NCBI RefSeq assembly: GCF_014650335.1
Contig: NZ_BMUT01000006.1
Location: 371,959 to 435,958 of the forward strand
Length of the DNA stretch: 64,000 bases
Source of the DNA: Streptomyces hiroshimensis
Lineage (GTDB): Bacteria; Actinomycetota; Actinomycetes; Streptomycetales; Streptomycetaceae
Reading direction: 5' to 3'
The notes under the pieces are model-generated. The model saw nothing but the letters and a program-made list of their open reading frames with translations. It was not told the origin of the DNA and did not search any database. The position numbers and the translations under genes were made by a program. The stretch's first letter is position 1. Every line of letters starts with the position of its first letter. Shown here piece after piece: positions 39,360-47,808 of this stretch.

Positions 39360-40667
39360 CTACGCCCGGACGGCCGCCTCGCGGCGGCGTTCCACGAGCG
39401 CCCGCCGCGTCGCGTACAGCGTGATCGACGCCGCGCCCACCATCGCCAGCAGGCCCAGCACCACCGTGCCGTCCCAGCCCCCCGCGCCGAAGGCGAGCGC
39501 GCCGAGCGTGCCGCCGACCGACGAGCCCAGGTAGTACGCCGTCTGGTAGAGGGCCGACGCCTGGGCGCGGCCCGTCTTCGCGGCGCGGCTCACCGAGGAC
39601 GACGCCACCGCGTGGCCCGCGAAGAAGCCCGCCGTGATGAGGACCAGGCCCGCCAGGACCGCGAGCAGCGACGACGACAGCGACAGCAGCAGGCCCAGCG
39701 TCGTCGTGCCCACCGCCAGGTAGAGCGCCCCGCGGCGGCCCAGCCGGCCGACCAGCTTGCCGGCCGCGGCCGACGACGCCGTACCGACCAGGTAGATCAG
39801 GAAGATCGAGCCCACGACGCCCTGCGGGAGGGAGAAGGGCGCCTCCGCCAGCCGGTAGCCGATCACGGTGTAGACCGCGCCGAAGACCGTCATGAACAGC
39901 GCGCCGATCGCGTACAGGCGGCGCAGCAGCGGGTCGGAGAGGTGCCCGCCCACCGTCCGGGCCAGGCCGCGGGCCGAGACCGCCGCCGGCTTGAAGTGCC
40001 GCGCCTTCGGGATCATCACCCGGAACGTCACCGCGCACACCACCGCGAGCGCACCCACCGCGGCCAGGCCCGCCCGCCAGCCCCACGCCTGGGCCACCCA
40101 GCCCGCGAGGATGCGGCCGGTCATGCCGCCGATGCTGTTGCCCGCCACGAACAGACCGATCGCGCCGACCAGCGCCTTCGGCCGGACCTCCTCCGCGAGG
40201 TAGGCCATCGCCGACGCCGGTACCCCGGCCAGCGCCGCGCCCTGCACCGCGCGCAGCGCGACCAGCCAGCCCAGGCTCGGCGCGAGCGGCACGAGCAGGG
40301 CCACGAACGCGGCCACACACAGCGAGGCGGTCATCATCGTGCGGCGCCCGAAGCGCTCGGAGAGGGCGCTGAGCGGGATGACCGCGAGGGCGAGCCCGCC
40401 CGTCGCGGCGGAGACCGTCCAGCTGGCCTGATCGGCCGTCACTCCGAGGCCGGCGGAGATGGCCGGCAGCAGTGCCTGCGTGGAGTAGAGGAGGGCGAAG
40501 GTGGCGATGCCCGCGGCGAAGAGGGCGAAGCTCATCCGGCGGTAGCCGGGGCCGCCCGGATCCAGCCGGGTGTCATCGTCGGTCGAGTGAGTGAAGTGAA
40601 GGGACGACAGAGCAGAGGCACCCGAGCGCACGATGACGCTGGATGCCCCGGTATCGGCAGGAGGCAT
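39360..40667 (-). CDS. MFS efflux transporter (YnfM-like)
   Basis: 435 residues, twelve predicted membrane helices. Start at ATG 40667 (MPPADTGASSVIVRSG); residues 1-45 are a cytoplasmic leader. The motif-A region is LSALSERFGRRTMM near 100, and YLAEEVRPKALVGAIGLFVAGNSIGGMTGRILAGW matches YnfM/AraJ-type drug-proton antiporters. A LysR regulator is divergent with only 44 bp between starts, so it is probably controlled by that protein. Substrate unknown; family members export drugs, arabinose-like sugars or metabolites. Confidence 0.88.
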   Translation of the reverse strand: MPPADTGASSVIVRSGASALSSLHFTHSTDDDTRLDPGGPGYRRMSFALFAAGIATFALLYSTQALLPAISAGLGVTADQASWTVSAATGGLALAVIPLSALSERFGRRTMMTASLCVAAFVALLVPLAPSLGWLVALRAVQGAALAGVPASAMAYLAEEVRPKALVGAIGLFVAGNSIGGMTGRILAGWVAQAWGWRAGLAAVGALAVVCAVTFRVMIPKARHFKPAAVSARGLARTVGGHLSDPLLRRLYAIGALFMTVFGAVYTVIGYRLAEAPFSLPQGVVGSIFLIYLVGTASSAAAGKLVGRLGRRGALYLAVGTTTLGLLLSLSSSLLAVLAGLVLITAGFFAGHAVASSSVSRAAKTGRAQASALYQTAYYLGSSVGGTLGALAFGAGGWDGTVVLGLLAMVGAASITLYATRRALVERRREAAVRA

Positions 40668-40711
40668 GCCAAAACCGTAGGCAGCCTGGGCTGATGCGTC
40701 CAATGCACAGA

Positions 40712-41716
40712 ATGGCGATAATCGATCCTGTGTTGCATGAGTACAGGTCACGGCGGTCCTTGTCACCGGCCGGCAACGAAAAAGACATCCCCGTAACAGC
40801 CGATGTCGAGGCCGATTCGTGGGCGGTCGCCCTCACGCCGCGGCTCGCGCAGTTCGTCGCCGTCGCCCGGCACGAGCACGTCACGCGCGCCGCGCAGCAG
40901 CTCGGCATGCCGCAGTCCACGCTCAGCCGCTCGATGGCCCGCCTCGAAGACGACCTGGGCGTCGCCCTGTTCGCCCGCCACGGGCGCACCGTCTCCCTGA
41001 CCGCGGCCGGCCGCACCTTCCTCGCCACCTGCGAGCGCGCCCTGTCCGAGGTCGACCGCGCCGCGGAATCCGTACGGGCGGACGCCGACCCCGCCGCCGG
41101 CAAGGTCGCCTTCGGCTTCCTGCACACCCTCGGCTCCGAGACCGTACCCGAGCTCATCCGCGCCTTCCGCGCCGACCATCCGCGCGTCCGCTTCCAGCTC
41201 GTGCAGAACTACGGCGAGTCCATGCTGCAGCGGCTGCGCGACGGCGAGCTCGACCTGTGCCTCACCTCGCCCGTGCCCGACGCGCCGGACCTCGTCTCCC
41301 GCCGCCTGGACGAGCAGAAGCTGCGCCTCGTCGTCCCCGACGACCACCCCCTCGCCTCCCGCAAGCGCATCCGCCTCGCGGAGGCCGCCTCCGAGCTCTT
41401 CGTCACCCTCGAACCGGGGTACGGGCTGCGGCGCATCACCGACGCCGTGTGCGCGGAGGCCGGGTTCACCCCGAAGATCGCCTTCGAGGGCGAGGAGGCG
41501 GAGACGCTCCGCGGCCTTGTGGCCGCGGGCCTCGGAGTGGCCCTCCTGCCCCCGCCGGCCGTCCCGCGGCCCGGCGTCGCCGAACTGACGGTCACGGCGC
41601 CGCGCGCGTTCCGCGAGATCGGGGTGGCGTGGCTGGACGGCCACCCCGACACGCCGCCGGTGGCGGCGTTCAAACGGTTCCTGCTGTCGCGCAGGGGGCA
41701 ACTGCTGCCCCGCTGA
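40712..41716 (+). CDS. LysR-family regulator
   Basis: 334 residues if ATG 40712 is the start; the helix-turn-helix begins only near residue 44 (LTPRLAQFVAVARHEHVTRAAQQLGMPQSTLSRSMARLEDDLGVALFARHGRTV), so a later start is possible, though no better ATG/GTG with a ribosome-binding site exists. The C-terminal substrate-binding domain (SETVPELIRAFRADHPRVRFQLVQNYG ...) is complete. It is divergent from the MFS gene; an imperfect ATGCACAG/CTGTGTTGCAT inverted repeat (about 40701-40739) overlaps the proposed 5' end and may be the binding site. Confidence 0.87.
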   Translation: MAIIDPVLHEYRSRRSLSPAGNEKDIPVTADVEADSWAVALTPRLAQFVAVARHEHVTRAAQQLGMPQSTLSRSMARLEDDLGVALFARHGRTVSLTAAGRTFLATCERALSEVDRAAESVRADADPAAGKVAFGFLHTLGSETVPELIRAFRADHPRVRFQLVQNYGESMLQRLRDGELDLCLTSPVPDAPDLVSRRLDEQKLRLVVPDDHPLASRKRIRLAEAASELFVTLEPGYGLRRITDAVCAEAGFTPKIAFEGEEAETLRGLVAAGLGVALLPPPAVPRPGVAELTVTAPRAFREIGVAWLDGHPDTPPVAAFKRFLLSRRGQLLPR

Positions 41717-41791
41717 TCCGCGACCGCCCCCGGACCGGCGGTGCCGAACACGCATGGCCCCGCGAAGCGGACCCGCGGTGCCGAACCGCCC

Positions 41792-42610
41792 TCAATACCC
41801 CAGACTCGCCCCGAAGCCGGAGGCGAGCGGCATGCGCAGGCCCAGCGGCGGCGGAGCCGCCAGGGCGTCCGCGACCGGGCGGGCGAAGTGGTGGCCGAAG
41901 AGGGCGCCGCGGACGAAGTCGGCCGCCAGGGCCTGGACTTCCGCGCGGTGCTGCCGCAGGCCGTGCCCGTCCGAGTGGACCTCGAAGCGGCACACGTCGC
42001 GGTTGACCTTCTTCGCCCGCTGGGCGAGGCGGAACGACAGGTCCGGGTCCGTGCGCTCGTCGTTGGTGCCGTGGACGATCAGCACGCGCCGCCCGCACAG
42101 CTGCCGTACCGGATCGGGCTCCGGGAGGAGCGCCGGTTCCGGCAGCCAGGGGGCGATCGCCAGGACCGAGGTCACCGCCGGATGCCCCGCGGCGAGGAGC
42201 GCGGCCCGGCCGCCCATGCCGGTGCCGATCAGGCAGACCGGCACGTCGCCGTAGCGCCGCACCACCTCGTCCGCCGCCCACTCCGCATCCCGCACCGGGT
42301 CGGCCGCCGAACCGTTCCACCCGCGCCGCCGGTAGTGGACGACGTGCGTGACCAGCCCCTCCTCCGTGCTCGCCCGGGCCAGCCGGCGGGCCAGCGGCCG
42401 CTGCGCCGCGAGGGTCAGCGCGGAGGGCTTCCCGGTGCCCTCGGCGCGGCCGCCGGGGAGCAGCAGCACCACGCCGTGCACCGTGCGCCCGGCACCGAGC
42501 GGCTTCCCCAGCCGCGCCGTGGGCGGCGCCGTATCCCGCTTCTCCCGCGGGGGATTGGGCCGTCCGTGCGTTCCTTCCGGGTCCCGCTGAGGCAACGCTT
42601 GCTGAGCCAT
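41792..42610 (-). CDS. Alpha/beta hydrolase-like protein lacking the nucleophile
   Basis: 272 residues from ATG 42610. The alpha/beta hydrolase order is visible: HGVVLLLPGGRAEGTGK (oxyanion loop), DAEWAADEVVRRYGDVPVCLIGTGMGGRAALL (elbow), VLIVHGTNDERTDPD (acid Asp) and EVHSDGHGLRQH (His). In the elbow the nucleophile position of G-x-S-x-G reads GTGMG, so the Ser/Cys is replaced by Gly. It may be a non-catalytic binding protein or use an unusual mechanism. It stands divergent from adenosine deaminase and convergent with the LysR gene. Confidence 0.82.
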   Translation of the reverse strand: MAQQALPQRDPEGTHGRPNPPREKRDTAPPTARLGKPLGAGRTVHGVVLLLPGGRAEGTGKPSALTLAAQRPLARRLARASTEEGLVTHVVHYRRRGWNGSAADPVRDAEWAADEVVRRYGDVPVCLIGTGMGGRAALLAAGHPAVTSVLAIAPWLPEPALLPEPDPVRQLCGRRVLIVHGTNDERTDPDLSFRLAQRAKKVNRDVCRFEVHSDGHGLRQHRAEVQALAADFVRGALFGHHFARPVADALAAPPPLGLRMPLASGFGASLGY

Positions 42611-42685
42611 GGCAGAAACGATGGCAGAAGGACCGGTGGTGTCCACCCCGCCGACGGGTCACCGTTCCGTATCGTTCGCCGATAT

Positions 42686-42707
42686 CTACGCGCGTAGGGG
42701 CTAGAGT
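42686..42707 (+). promoter_or_regulatory. CTACGCGCGTAG operator and -10 of a probable leaderless add promoter
   Basis: The perfect palindrome CTACGCGCGTAG (42686-42697) is followed by TAGAGT (42702-42707), which is six bases from the ATG of add (42714). No Shine-Dalgarno lies in those six bases, so transcription probably begins at the ATG and the operator covers the -10/-35 spacer. Confidence 0.7.
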
Positions 42708-42713
42708 GCCGAA

Positions 42714-43829
42714 ATGACGACCGAGACCATCTCCCAACCGAACCCCGAACAGATCCGTCGCGCCCCCAAGGTCCTGCTGCACGATCACCTGGACGGCGGA
42801 CTGCGCCCGGGCACGATCGTGGACCTCGCCCGTGAGACGGGCTACACCGGTCTTCCGGAGACCGACGCGGACAAGCTGGGCGTCTGGTTCCGCGAGGCGG
42901 CCGACTCCGGCTCGCTGGAGCGCTACCTGGAGACCTTCGCGCACACCTGCGCCGTGATGCAGACCCGTGACGCCCTCGTCCGGGTCGCCGCGGAGTGCGC
43001 CGAGGACCTGGCCGAGGACGGCGTCGTCTATGCCGAGGTGCGCTACGCACCGGAGCAGCACCTGGAGGCGGGCCTCACCCTCGAAGAGGTCGTGGAGGCC
43101 GTCAACGAGGGCTTCCGCGAGGGCGAGCGCCGCGCGAAGGCGAGCGGCCACCGCATCCGCGTGGGGGCGATGCTGACCGCCATGCGGCACGCCGCCCGCG
43201 CCCTGGAGATCGCCGAACTCGCCAACCGCTACCGCGACTCCGGCGTCGTCGGCTTCGACATCGCGGGCGCCGAGGCGGGCTTCCCTCCCACCCGTCACCT
43301 GGATGCGTTCGAGTACCTCAAGCGCGAGAACAACCACTTCACCATCCACGCGGGTGAGGCGTTCGGCCTGCCGTCGATCTGGCAGGCGCTGCAGTGGTGC
43401 GGCGCGGACCGCCTCGGTCACGGCGTCCGCATCATCGACGACATCGAGATCGGCGAGGACGGCAAGGTCAAGCTGGGCCGGCTCGCCTCCTACGTCCGGG
43501 ACAAGCGCATTCCGCTGGAGATGTGCCCCACCTCGAACCTGCAGACCGGCGCGGCCAGCTCGTACGAAGAGCACCCGGTCGGACTGCTCCGTAAACTGCA
43601 TTTCCGGGCGACCATCAACACCGATAATCGCCTGATGAGCGGCACCAGCATGAGCCGGGAATTCGAGCACCTGGTGAAGGCCTTCGGCTACACGCTGGAC
43701 GACATGCAGTGGTTCACCGTCAACGCGATGAAGTCCGCATTCATCCCATTCGATGAACGTCTGGCCATGATCAACGACGTGATCAAGCCGGGTTACGCCG
43801 AGCTCAAGTCGGAATGGCTCTTCCAGTAG
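42714..43829 (+). CDS. add: Adenosine deaminase
   Basis: 371 residues. Zinc-site and catalytic motifs: LLHDHLDGGLRPGT (HxH near 23-25), HFTIHAGEAFG (His and catalytic Glu near 217-221), DRLGHGVRI (near 240) and FRATINTDNRLMSGTSMSREFEH (Asp near 305). The order and length fit bacterial ADA. It converts adenosine and deoxyadenosine to inosine and deoxyinosine, substrates for the PNP encoded at 57.1 kb. The probable promoter is leaderless and covered by the shared palindromic operator. Confidence 0.95.
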   Translation: MTTETISQPNPEQIRRAPKVLLHDHLDGGLRPGTIVDLARETGYTGLPETDADKLGVWFREAADSGSLERYLETFAHTCAVMQTRDALVRVAAECAEDLAEDGVVYAEVRYAPEQHLEAGLTLEEVVEAVNEGFREGERRAKASGHRIRVGAMLTAMRHAARALEIAELANRYRDSGVVGFDIAGAEAGFPPTRHLDAFEYLKRENNHFTIHAGEAFGLPSIWQALQWCGADRLGHGVRIIDDIEIGEDGKVKLGRLASYVRDKRIPLEMCPTSNLQTGAASSYEEHPVGLLRKLHFRATINTDNRLMSGTSMSREFEHLVKAFGYTLDDMQWFTVNAMKSAFIPFDERLAMINDVIKPGYAELKSEWLFQ

Positions 43830-43906
43830 GCCCGTACGGGCCCTTTCTGACCAGCGAAGTTTTCACCGGCCGCAACGGACGGTGAATCCGCGGGGAATAC
43901 CGTGCA

Positions 43907-43934
43907 ACGGCCGGGACTTTCGGGTCCCGGCCGT
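43907..43934 (+). terminator. Terminator after add
   Basis: Perfect 11-bp stem ACGGCCGGGAC/GTCCCGGCCGT with loop TTTCGG; no U-tract. Confidence 0.75.
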
Positions 43935-44015
43935 GTCACTGATTGCGGCGGCCGGGAAGTCGCGGCTAGGTTTCAGTGCCGCTCAAGAATCCCCCGTCGC
44001 GAGGACAGAATTCAG

Positions 44016-44441
44016 ATGAAGCTCGGAACCTTCAGGACTCTCGGTGCCGCCGCCCTCGGAGTCGCCTTCGCCGCCGCCGCGGCGGGGAGCGCGCAGGCGG
44101 CCGGCAGCGCCGGTGCCGTCGAATCGCTCACGACCACCGCCCGCACCACGACGGCGGGACTGCCCATCCAGCAGGTCGCCCAGGTCGCCCCCGCGGGCGG
44201 GCCGGTCGTCTCCGCGGCGGACCGCGCGATCCAGAGCGGTGTGCTGACGGCCCCGGCCCAGGCCGTGGACCGGGCCGTGGCGCCGCAGCTCCCGACGCAG
44301 GACCTCGCGCCGAAGAGCGCGACCAAGGCCGCCCCGGCCACGACCACCGCCCTGCCGACCGAGAACAAGGGCAACGGCGGCCTGCTGGCCCCGCTGTCCG
44401 GGCTGCCGCTCGGCAGCCTGCCCATCAACGGCATCGGCTGA
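44016..44441 (+). CDS. Small secreted Ala/Pro/Thr-rich protein
   Basis: 141 residues from ATG 44016 (GAGGACAG upstream). Signal peptide residues 1-28 (MKLGTFRTLGAAALGVAFAAAA ... AQAAG). The mature part is low in aromatic residues, without cysteine, rich in Ala, Thr, Pro and Val, and ends LLAPLSGLPLGSLPINGIG. No domain is recognised. A similar architecture is found at 50391-50873. It is probably exported; function unknown. A strong terminator follows. Confidence 0.75.
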   Translation: MKLGTFRTLGAAALGVAFAAAAAGSAQAAGSAGAVESLTTTARTTTAGLPIQQVAQVAPAGGPVVSAADRAIQSGVLTAPAQAVDRAVAPQLPTQDLAPKSATKAAPATTTALPTENKGNGGLLAPLSGLPLGSLPINGIG

Positions 44442-44476
44442 TCCCCGCGAGCCGTCCCGCTCGCAGGAGCCGTACG

Positions 44477-44526
44477 ACGGCGGGCCGTCTCCCGGAACCG
44501 ATGTCCGGGAGACGGTCCGCCGTTTT
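44477..44526 (+). terminator. Terminator after the small secreted protein gene
   Basis: 19-bp stem ACGGCGGGCCGTCTCCCGG with its complement (one G-U pair) around a 9-base loop, followed by TTT. A classical intrinsic terminator. Confidence 0.9.
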
Positions 44527-44555
44527 GCATACAGGAAGCTTTTATCAGGGACGCT

Positions 44556-44607
44556 TACCGGGAATTCCTACCGGTCATGCCGGGAACCCCTACCGGGAAT
44601 TCCTACC
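44556..44607. repeat. Short direct repeats (CCGGGAATTCCTA) near the end of the PspC gene
   Basis: TACCGGGAATTCCTACC occurs at 44556-44572 and 44591-44607, and a variant CCGGGAACCCCTA lies between them. The second copy contains the stop codon of the PspC gene. Role unknown. Confidence 0.8.
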
Positions 44608-44824
44608 AGGAGTGCGCGGCCCCGCCGTGGCCCTGGTGCGCGTTCTCCGAGGGCAGCAGGATCCACAGCGCGATGTAGAGCAGGAACTGCGGGCCGGGCA
44701 GCAGGCACGAGAGCAGGAAGATCACCCGCATCGTCGTGCGGGACATTCCGAAGCGCTCGGCCAGACCGGCGCACACCCCGGCGATCATCCTGTGGTTGCG
44801 GGGACGGACCAGCTTGGCGGACAT
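44603..44824 (-). CDS. PspC-domain membrane protein
   Basis: 73 residues from ATG 44824 after GAGGAG. The PspC domain is plain: LVRPRNHRMIAGVCAGLAERFGMSRTTMRVIFLLSCLLPGPQFLLYIALWILLPSE, one hydrophobic hairpin. In Streptomyces such small PspC proteins are free-standing and linked to envelope stress or to two-component sensors. The C-terminal tail is His/Gly-rich (HQGHGGAAHSW). A short repeat overlaps its stop codon. Confidence 0.9.
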   Translation of the reverse strand: MSAKLVRPRNHRMIAGVCAGLAERFGMSRTTMRVIFLLSCLLPGPQFLLYIALWILLPSENAHQGHGGAAHSW

Positions 44825-44942
44825 GACGGCGACTCCTCGTCTCAACGGGGGACCGATACGGCGCGGGAACGTTTTTCCCGTCTCTCCCGTCGGCTTCCCG
44901 ATGACTCCACGTTATGTCCGCGGGCCCGGCCGGAACGTCGGC

Positions 44943-45572
44943 CTACGGGGCGATCCCGACCCTGGGGATCGTAGGGGTGACACCCTGAGGGGTCTCCTCC
45001 CGTCGTATGGGCTCCGGCCGCGGTCCCTCACTCCTGCGACGGAGACGGGCCCTCACCGCAGGGACGACGGCCAGGTGCACGGCCGCCACCCCCGTCACGT
45101 TCAGCAGCAGCGCATCCACGTCCAGCACCTGGCCCACGACACCGCTCTGCACCACCTGCAGCGCCAGCGACACCATCGCGCTGGTGAAGACGGTGCGGGT
45201 CAGCGAGCCCAGCGACGACGCCGCCAGCCGGCCCCTGGCCCAGGGCAGCAGCACCCCCAGCGGGGCCAGCGGCAGCACCCCGGCCCCTATGGCCCGCGTG
45301 GCCTCCCACGGCCCGAGGGCGAGGTCGGCACGGATCGTGGCCAGCGGCTCCAGGTGCGCGGCGGACACCCAGGGCACCGTCAGCGGGCGCAGGGCGAGCC
45401 ACACCACCGCCAGCAGATGGGCGAAGAGCAACACGCAGCCCGCGACGCGGTAGCGGTATCGGAGGGCGGGCGCGCCGCCGTAACCATGACCCTGCACGCC
45501 CCACATGACGCGGTGCGCCGGTCGCACGGTTCCGGCCGACGGCGACGGAGAGTGGCGACGGAGCGCGGACAC
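44943..45572 (-). CDS. VanZ-family membrane protein
   Basis: 209 residues from GTG 45572. Four to five hydrophobic helices; the VanZ pattern is visible as VAGCVLLFAHLLAVVWLALRPL, NLLPLAPLGVLLPW-like GVLPLAPLGVLLPWARG, and SLALQVVQSGVVGQVLDVDALLLNVTGVAAVHLA. VanZ proteins give low-level teicoplanin resistance in enterococci, but most homologues have unknown roles in the envelope. A lower start at ATG 45506 is possible. It follows the afsQ lipoprotein gene on the same strand after 44 bp. Confidence 0.82.
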   Translation of the reverse strand: MSALRRHSPSPSAGTVRPAHRVMWGVQGHGYGGAPALRYRYRVAGCVLLFAHLLAVVWLALRPLTVPWVSAAHLEPLATIRADLALGPWEATRAIGAGVLPLAPLGVLLPWARGRLAASSLGSLTRTVFTSAMVSLALQVVQSGVVGQVLDVDALLLNVTGVAAVHLAVVPAVRARLRRRSEGPRPEPIRREETPQGVTPTIPRVGIAP

Positions 45573-45616
45573 GGAGCGTCACCGGTGAATGCGGAGCCCG
45601 TGGGCCCGCCGTGGCC

Positions 45617-46198
45617 CTAGGAGACGGGGGTTCCCGTGATGTCCGCGCTGTCGGGGTGCACCCTGAGCTCGTCGGTGCAGGCGTAGCTCTTGGGGCGCTC
45701 TCCGGACGGCCCGCCGAGGATCACCGACCGCTTGCCGTCGGCCGCGGCCGTCCCGGCGTATGTGCACACGAGCTGGGCCAGGCCGACCTGCGGGAGCTCG
45801 CCCGGCTCCCGGGCGAGCCGCAGCGTCCCTGCGGGGTCGCCGGGCCTGGGCCCGGCGACGGTCAGCCGCTGCGGCACGGCCGTGGACATCCCCGCCCCGG
45901 CCTCCTCGTTCGAGGGCGCCTTGCGCAGCTCCTCCAGCAGCACACGGGCGACGGCCACGCTGTCCTCGGAGGTCTCGGCCACCGCACGCGTGACGGGCAC
46001 CAGCTGAGAGGTGCACTCCAGCTGGACGGTCACGGTCGCGGCGCCCGAGGGGATGGCGGGCTCGGGCCGTACGACGCACGAGGCACGCGAGGGCGCGCCG
46101 CCCGCGTCCACCGGCACGGCGGTGCCGCGGATGCCGCACGCCGTGGCCGAGCCCAGCAGGGCGAGGGCCAGGGCGGTGCTGCGCAGGGTCTTTCTCAC
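45617..46198 (-). CDS. Lipoprotein of the AfsQ locus
   Basis: 193 residues from GTG 46198, in a 4-bp overlap with the stop of afsQ2. Lipoprotein signal peptide with lipobox TAC (MRKTLRSTALALALLGSATAC; Cys21). The mature part has LVPVTRAVAETSEDSVAVARVLLEELRKAP (sporulation/GerMN-like helix and strand pattern) and GLAQLVCTYAGTAAADGKRSVILGG. In S. coelicolor a lipoprotein gene likewise follows afsQ1-afsQ2. It probably modulates the sensor kinase from outside the membrane. Confidence 0.85.
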   Translation of the reverse strand: MRKTLRSTALALALLGSATACGIRGTAVPVDAGGAPSRASCVVRPEPAIPSGAATVTVQLECTSQLVPVTRAVAETSEDSVAVARVLLEELRKAPSNEEAGAGMSTAVPQRLTVAGPRPGDPAGTLRLAREPGELPQVGLAQLVCTYAGTAAADGKRSVILGGPSGERPKSYACTDELRVHPDSADITGTPVS

Positions 46199-47808
46199 TG
46201 CCCGCCCTTCCCGTTCTTCCCGGTCTTTCCGCTCTTCGAGGTCTTTGCGCTCTTCGCGTTCTTCCCGTCCGCCGTCCCGTCCGCGCCGTCCCGCTCCCCG
46301 GCCGGCTGCTCCTCCAGGCCCGAGACGTCCCGCGGCAGGGTCAGGGTGAAGACCGCGCCGCCCTCGGGGGAGTTGGCCGCGGTGATCTCGCCGCCGTGGA
46401 TGTGGGCGTTCTCCAGGGCGATGGACAGGCCGAGGCCGCTGCCCTCCGACCGCGGCCGGGACGCGCTCGCCTTGTAGAAGCGGTCGAAGACGTGCGGCAG
46501 CACGTCCTCGGGGATGCCGGGGCCGTGGTCGCGTACGTCGATGCGCAGGGCGTCGTCCTCGGTGCGCACCGAGACGCGCACCGGCGAGCCGCCGTGCTTG
46601 AGGGCGTTGCCGATGAGGTTGGCCAGGATGACGTCCAGGCGCCGCGGGTCGAGCCGGGCCACGATGCCGCGCTCGGCGTCCAGCTCGACGGCGTCCAGCC
46701 AGGCGCGGGCGTCGATGCAGGCGGTGACCTGGTCGGCGACGTCGACGTCGTCCAGCACGAGCCGGGCCGTGCCCGCGTCGAAGCGGGTGACCTCCATCAG
46801 ATTCTCCACCAGGTCGTTCAGCCTGCGGGTCTCGCTCACCACGAGCTGCACCGCCGGGGCGATCATCGGGTCGAGGTTGTCCGCCTCGTCCTCCAGCACC
46901 TCCGTCACGGCCGTGATCGCCGTGAGCGGGGTCCGCAGCTCGTGCGACATGTCGGCGACGAAGCGGCGGCTGGCCGCCTCCCGGGCGCTGAGCTCCTCGA
47001 CGCGCTTCTCCAGCGACTCCGCGGTCTTGTTGAAGGTGCGCGACAGGTCCGCCAGCTCGTCCGTGCCCGACACGCGCAGCCGGGTGTCCAGCTTGCCCTC
47101 GCCGAGCCTGCGGGCGGCGTCGCCGAGCCGCTGCACGGGCCGCAGCACGGTCGACGCGGCGGCCTGCGCGAGCAGCGCCGAGCCGATCAGCGCCAGGCCC
47201 GTGGCGATGCCCAGCGACCAGGCCAGCGAATTGAGGTCTTCGCGCTCGTTCTCCAGGGACTTCAGCAGATAGCCCGTCGGGCCGCCGCCGATCACCTTCG
47301 CGCCGCCCACCAGATACGGCTTGCCGTCCAGCGTGATGCGCTGCCAGTACAGGTGGTACGCGTACCGGTTGGAGTCGTCCACACGCCGCTCGCGGCCCAC
47401 GGCCGCCTGCAGGGACTTCGGCACGACCTTGAGCGAGAACAGATCGCGGTCGGAGGGCGCGGCGCAGGCCCGGCCGCCCTCGCCGCTGTCGATCAGCAGC
47501 ACCTCGTACTTCTGCGACGTGGCCGCCATCCGCTCGGCCGCCGCCTGCAGCTCCTGGCAGGTCGGCCCGAGCGGCAGCGTGCCGGTGTTGTCCTGCAGGG
47601 ACTTGCGGAAGTCGTCGAGGGCCGCGTCCTGGGTGCGGGTGAGCACCGCGTCGCGGTTGAGCCAGTAGGCGATGGCGGACGCGGAGACGGCTGCGGCCAG
47701 GGCGACCAGGGCGAAGACGAGCATCAGCCGCAGCCGCAGGCTTATCCAGCGCAGGCTGAGCTTCATCACGTTACGGGCGGCCGCCCAGCGTCGTACGCGT
47801 CCGGTCAC
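46195..47808 (-). CDS. afsQ2: AfsQ2-like sensor histidine kinase
   Basis: 537 residues from GTG 47808, which overlaps the afsQ1 stop by four bases (ATG 47766 would give 523). Two membrane helices (about residues 28-50 and 195-215) enclose a 145-residue sensor with three cysteines. HAMP (AASTVLRPVQRLGDAARRLGEGKL), then H-box RFVADMSHELRTPLTAI, N-box ILANLIGNALKHG, G1 DHGPGIP, F FDRFYKA, G2 GSGLGLSI. The C-terminal 45 residues are Lys/Gly/Ser repeats. In S. coelicolor AfsQ1/Q2 responds to nitrogen-excess (glutamate) conditions and controls antibiotics. Confidence 0.93.
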   Translation of the reverse strand: MTGRVRRWAAARNVMKLSLRWISLRLRLMLVFALVALAAAVSASAIAYWLNRDAVLTRTQDAALDDFRKSLQDNTGTLPLGPTCQELQAAAERMAATSQKYEVLLIDSGEGGRACAAPSDRDLFSLKVVPKSLQAAVGRERRVDDSNRYAYHLYWQRITLDGKPYLVGGAKVIGGGPTGYLLKSLENEREDLNSLAWSLGIATGLALIGSALLAQAAASTVLRPVQRLGDAARRLGEGKLDTRLRVSGTDELADLSRTFNKTAESLEKRVEELSAREAASRRFVADMSHELRTPLTAITAVTEVLEDEADNLDPMIAPAVQLVVSETRRLNDLVENLMEVTRFDAGTARLVLDDVDVADQVTACIDARAWLDAVELDAERGIVARLDPRRLDVILANLIGNALKHGGSPVRVSVRTEDDALRIDVRDHGPGIPEDVLPHVFDRFYKASASRPRSEGSGLGLSIALENAHIHGGEITAANSPEGGAVFTLTLPRDVSGLEEQPAGERDGADGTADGKNAKSAKTSKSGKTGKNGKGGQ

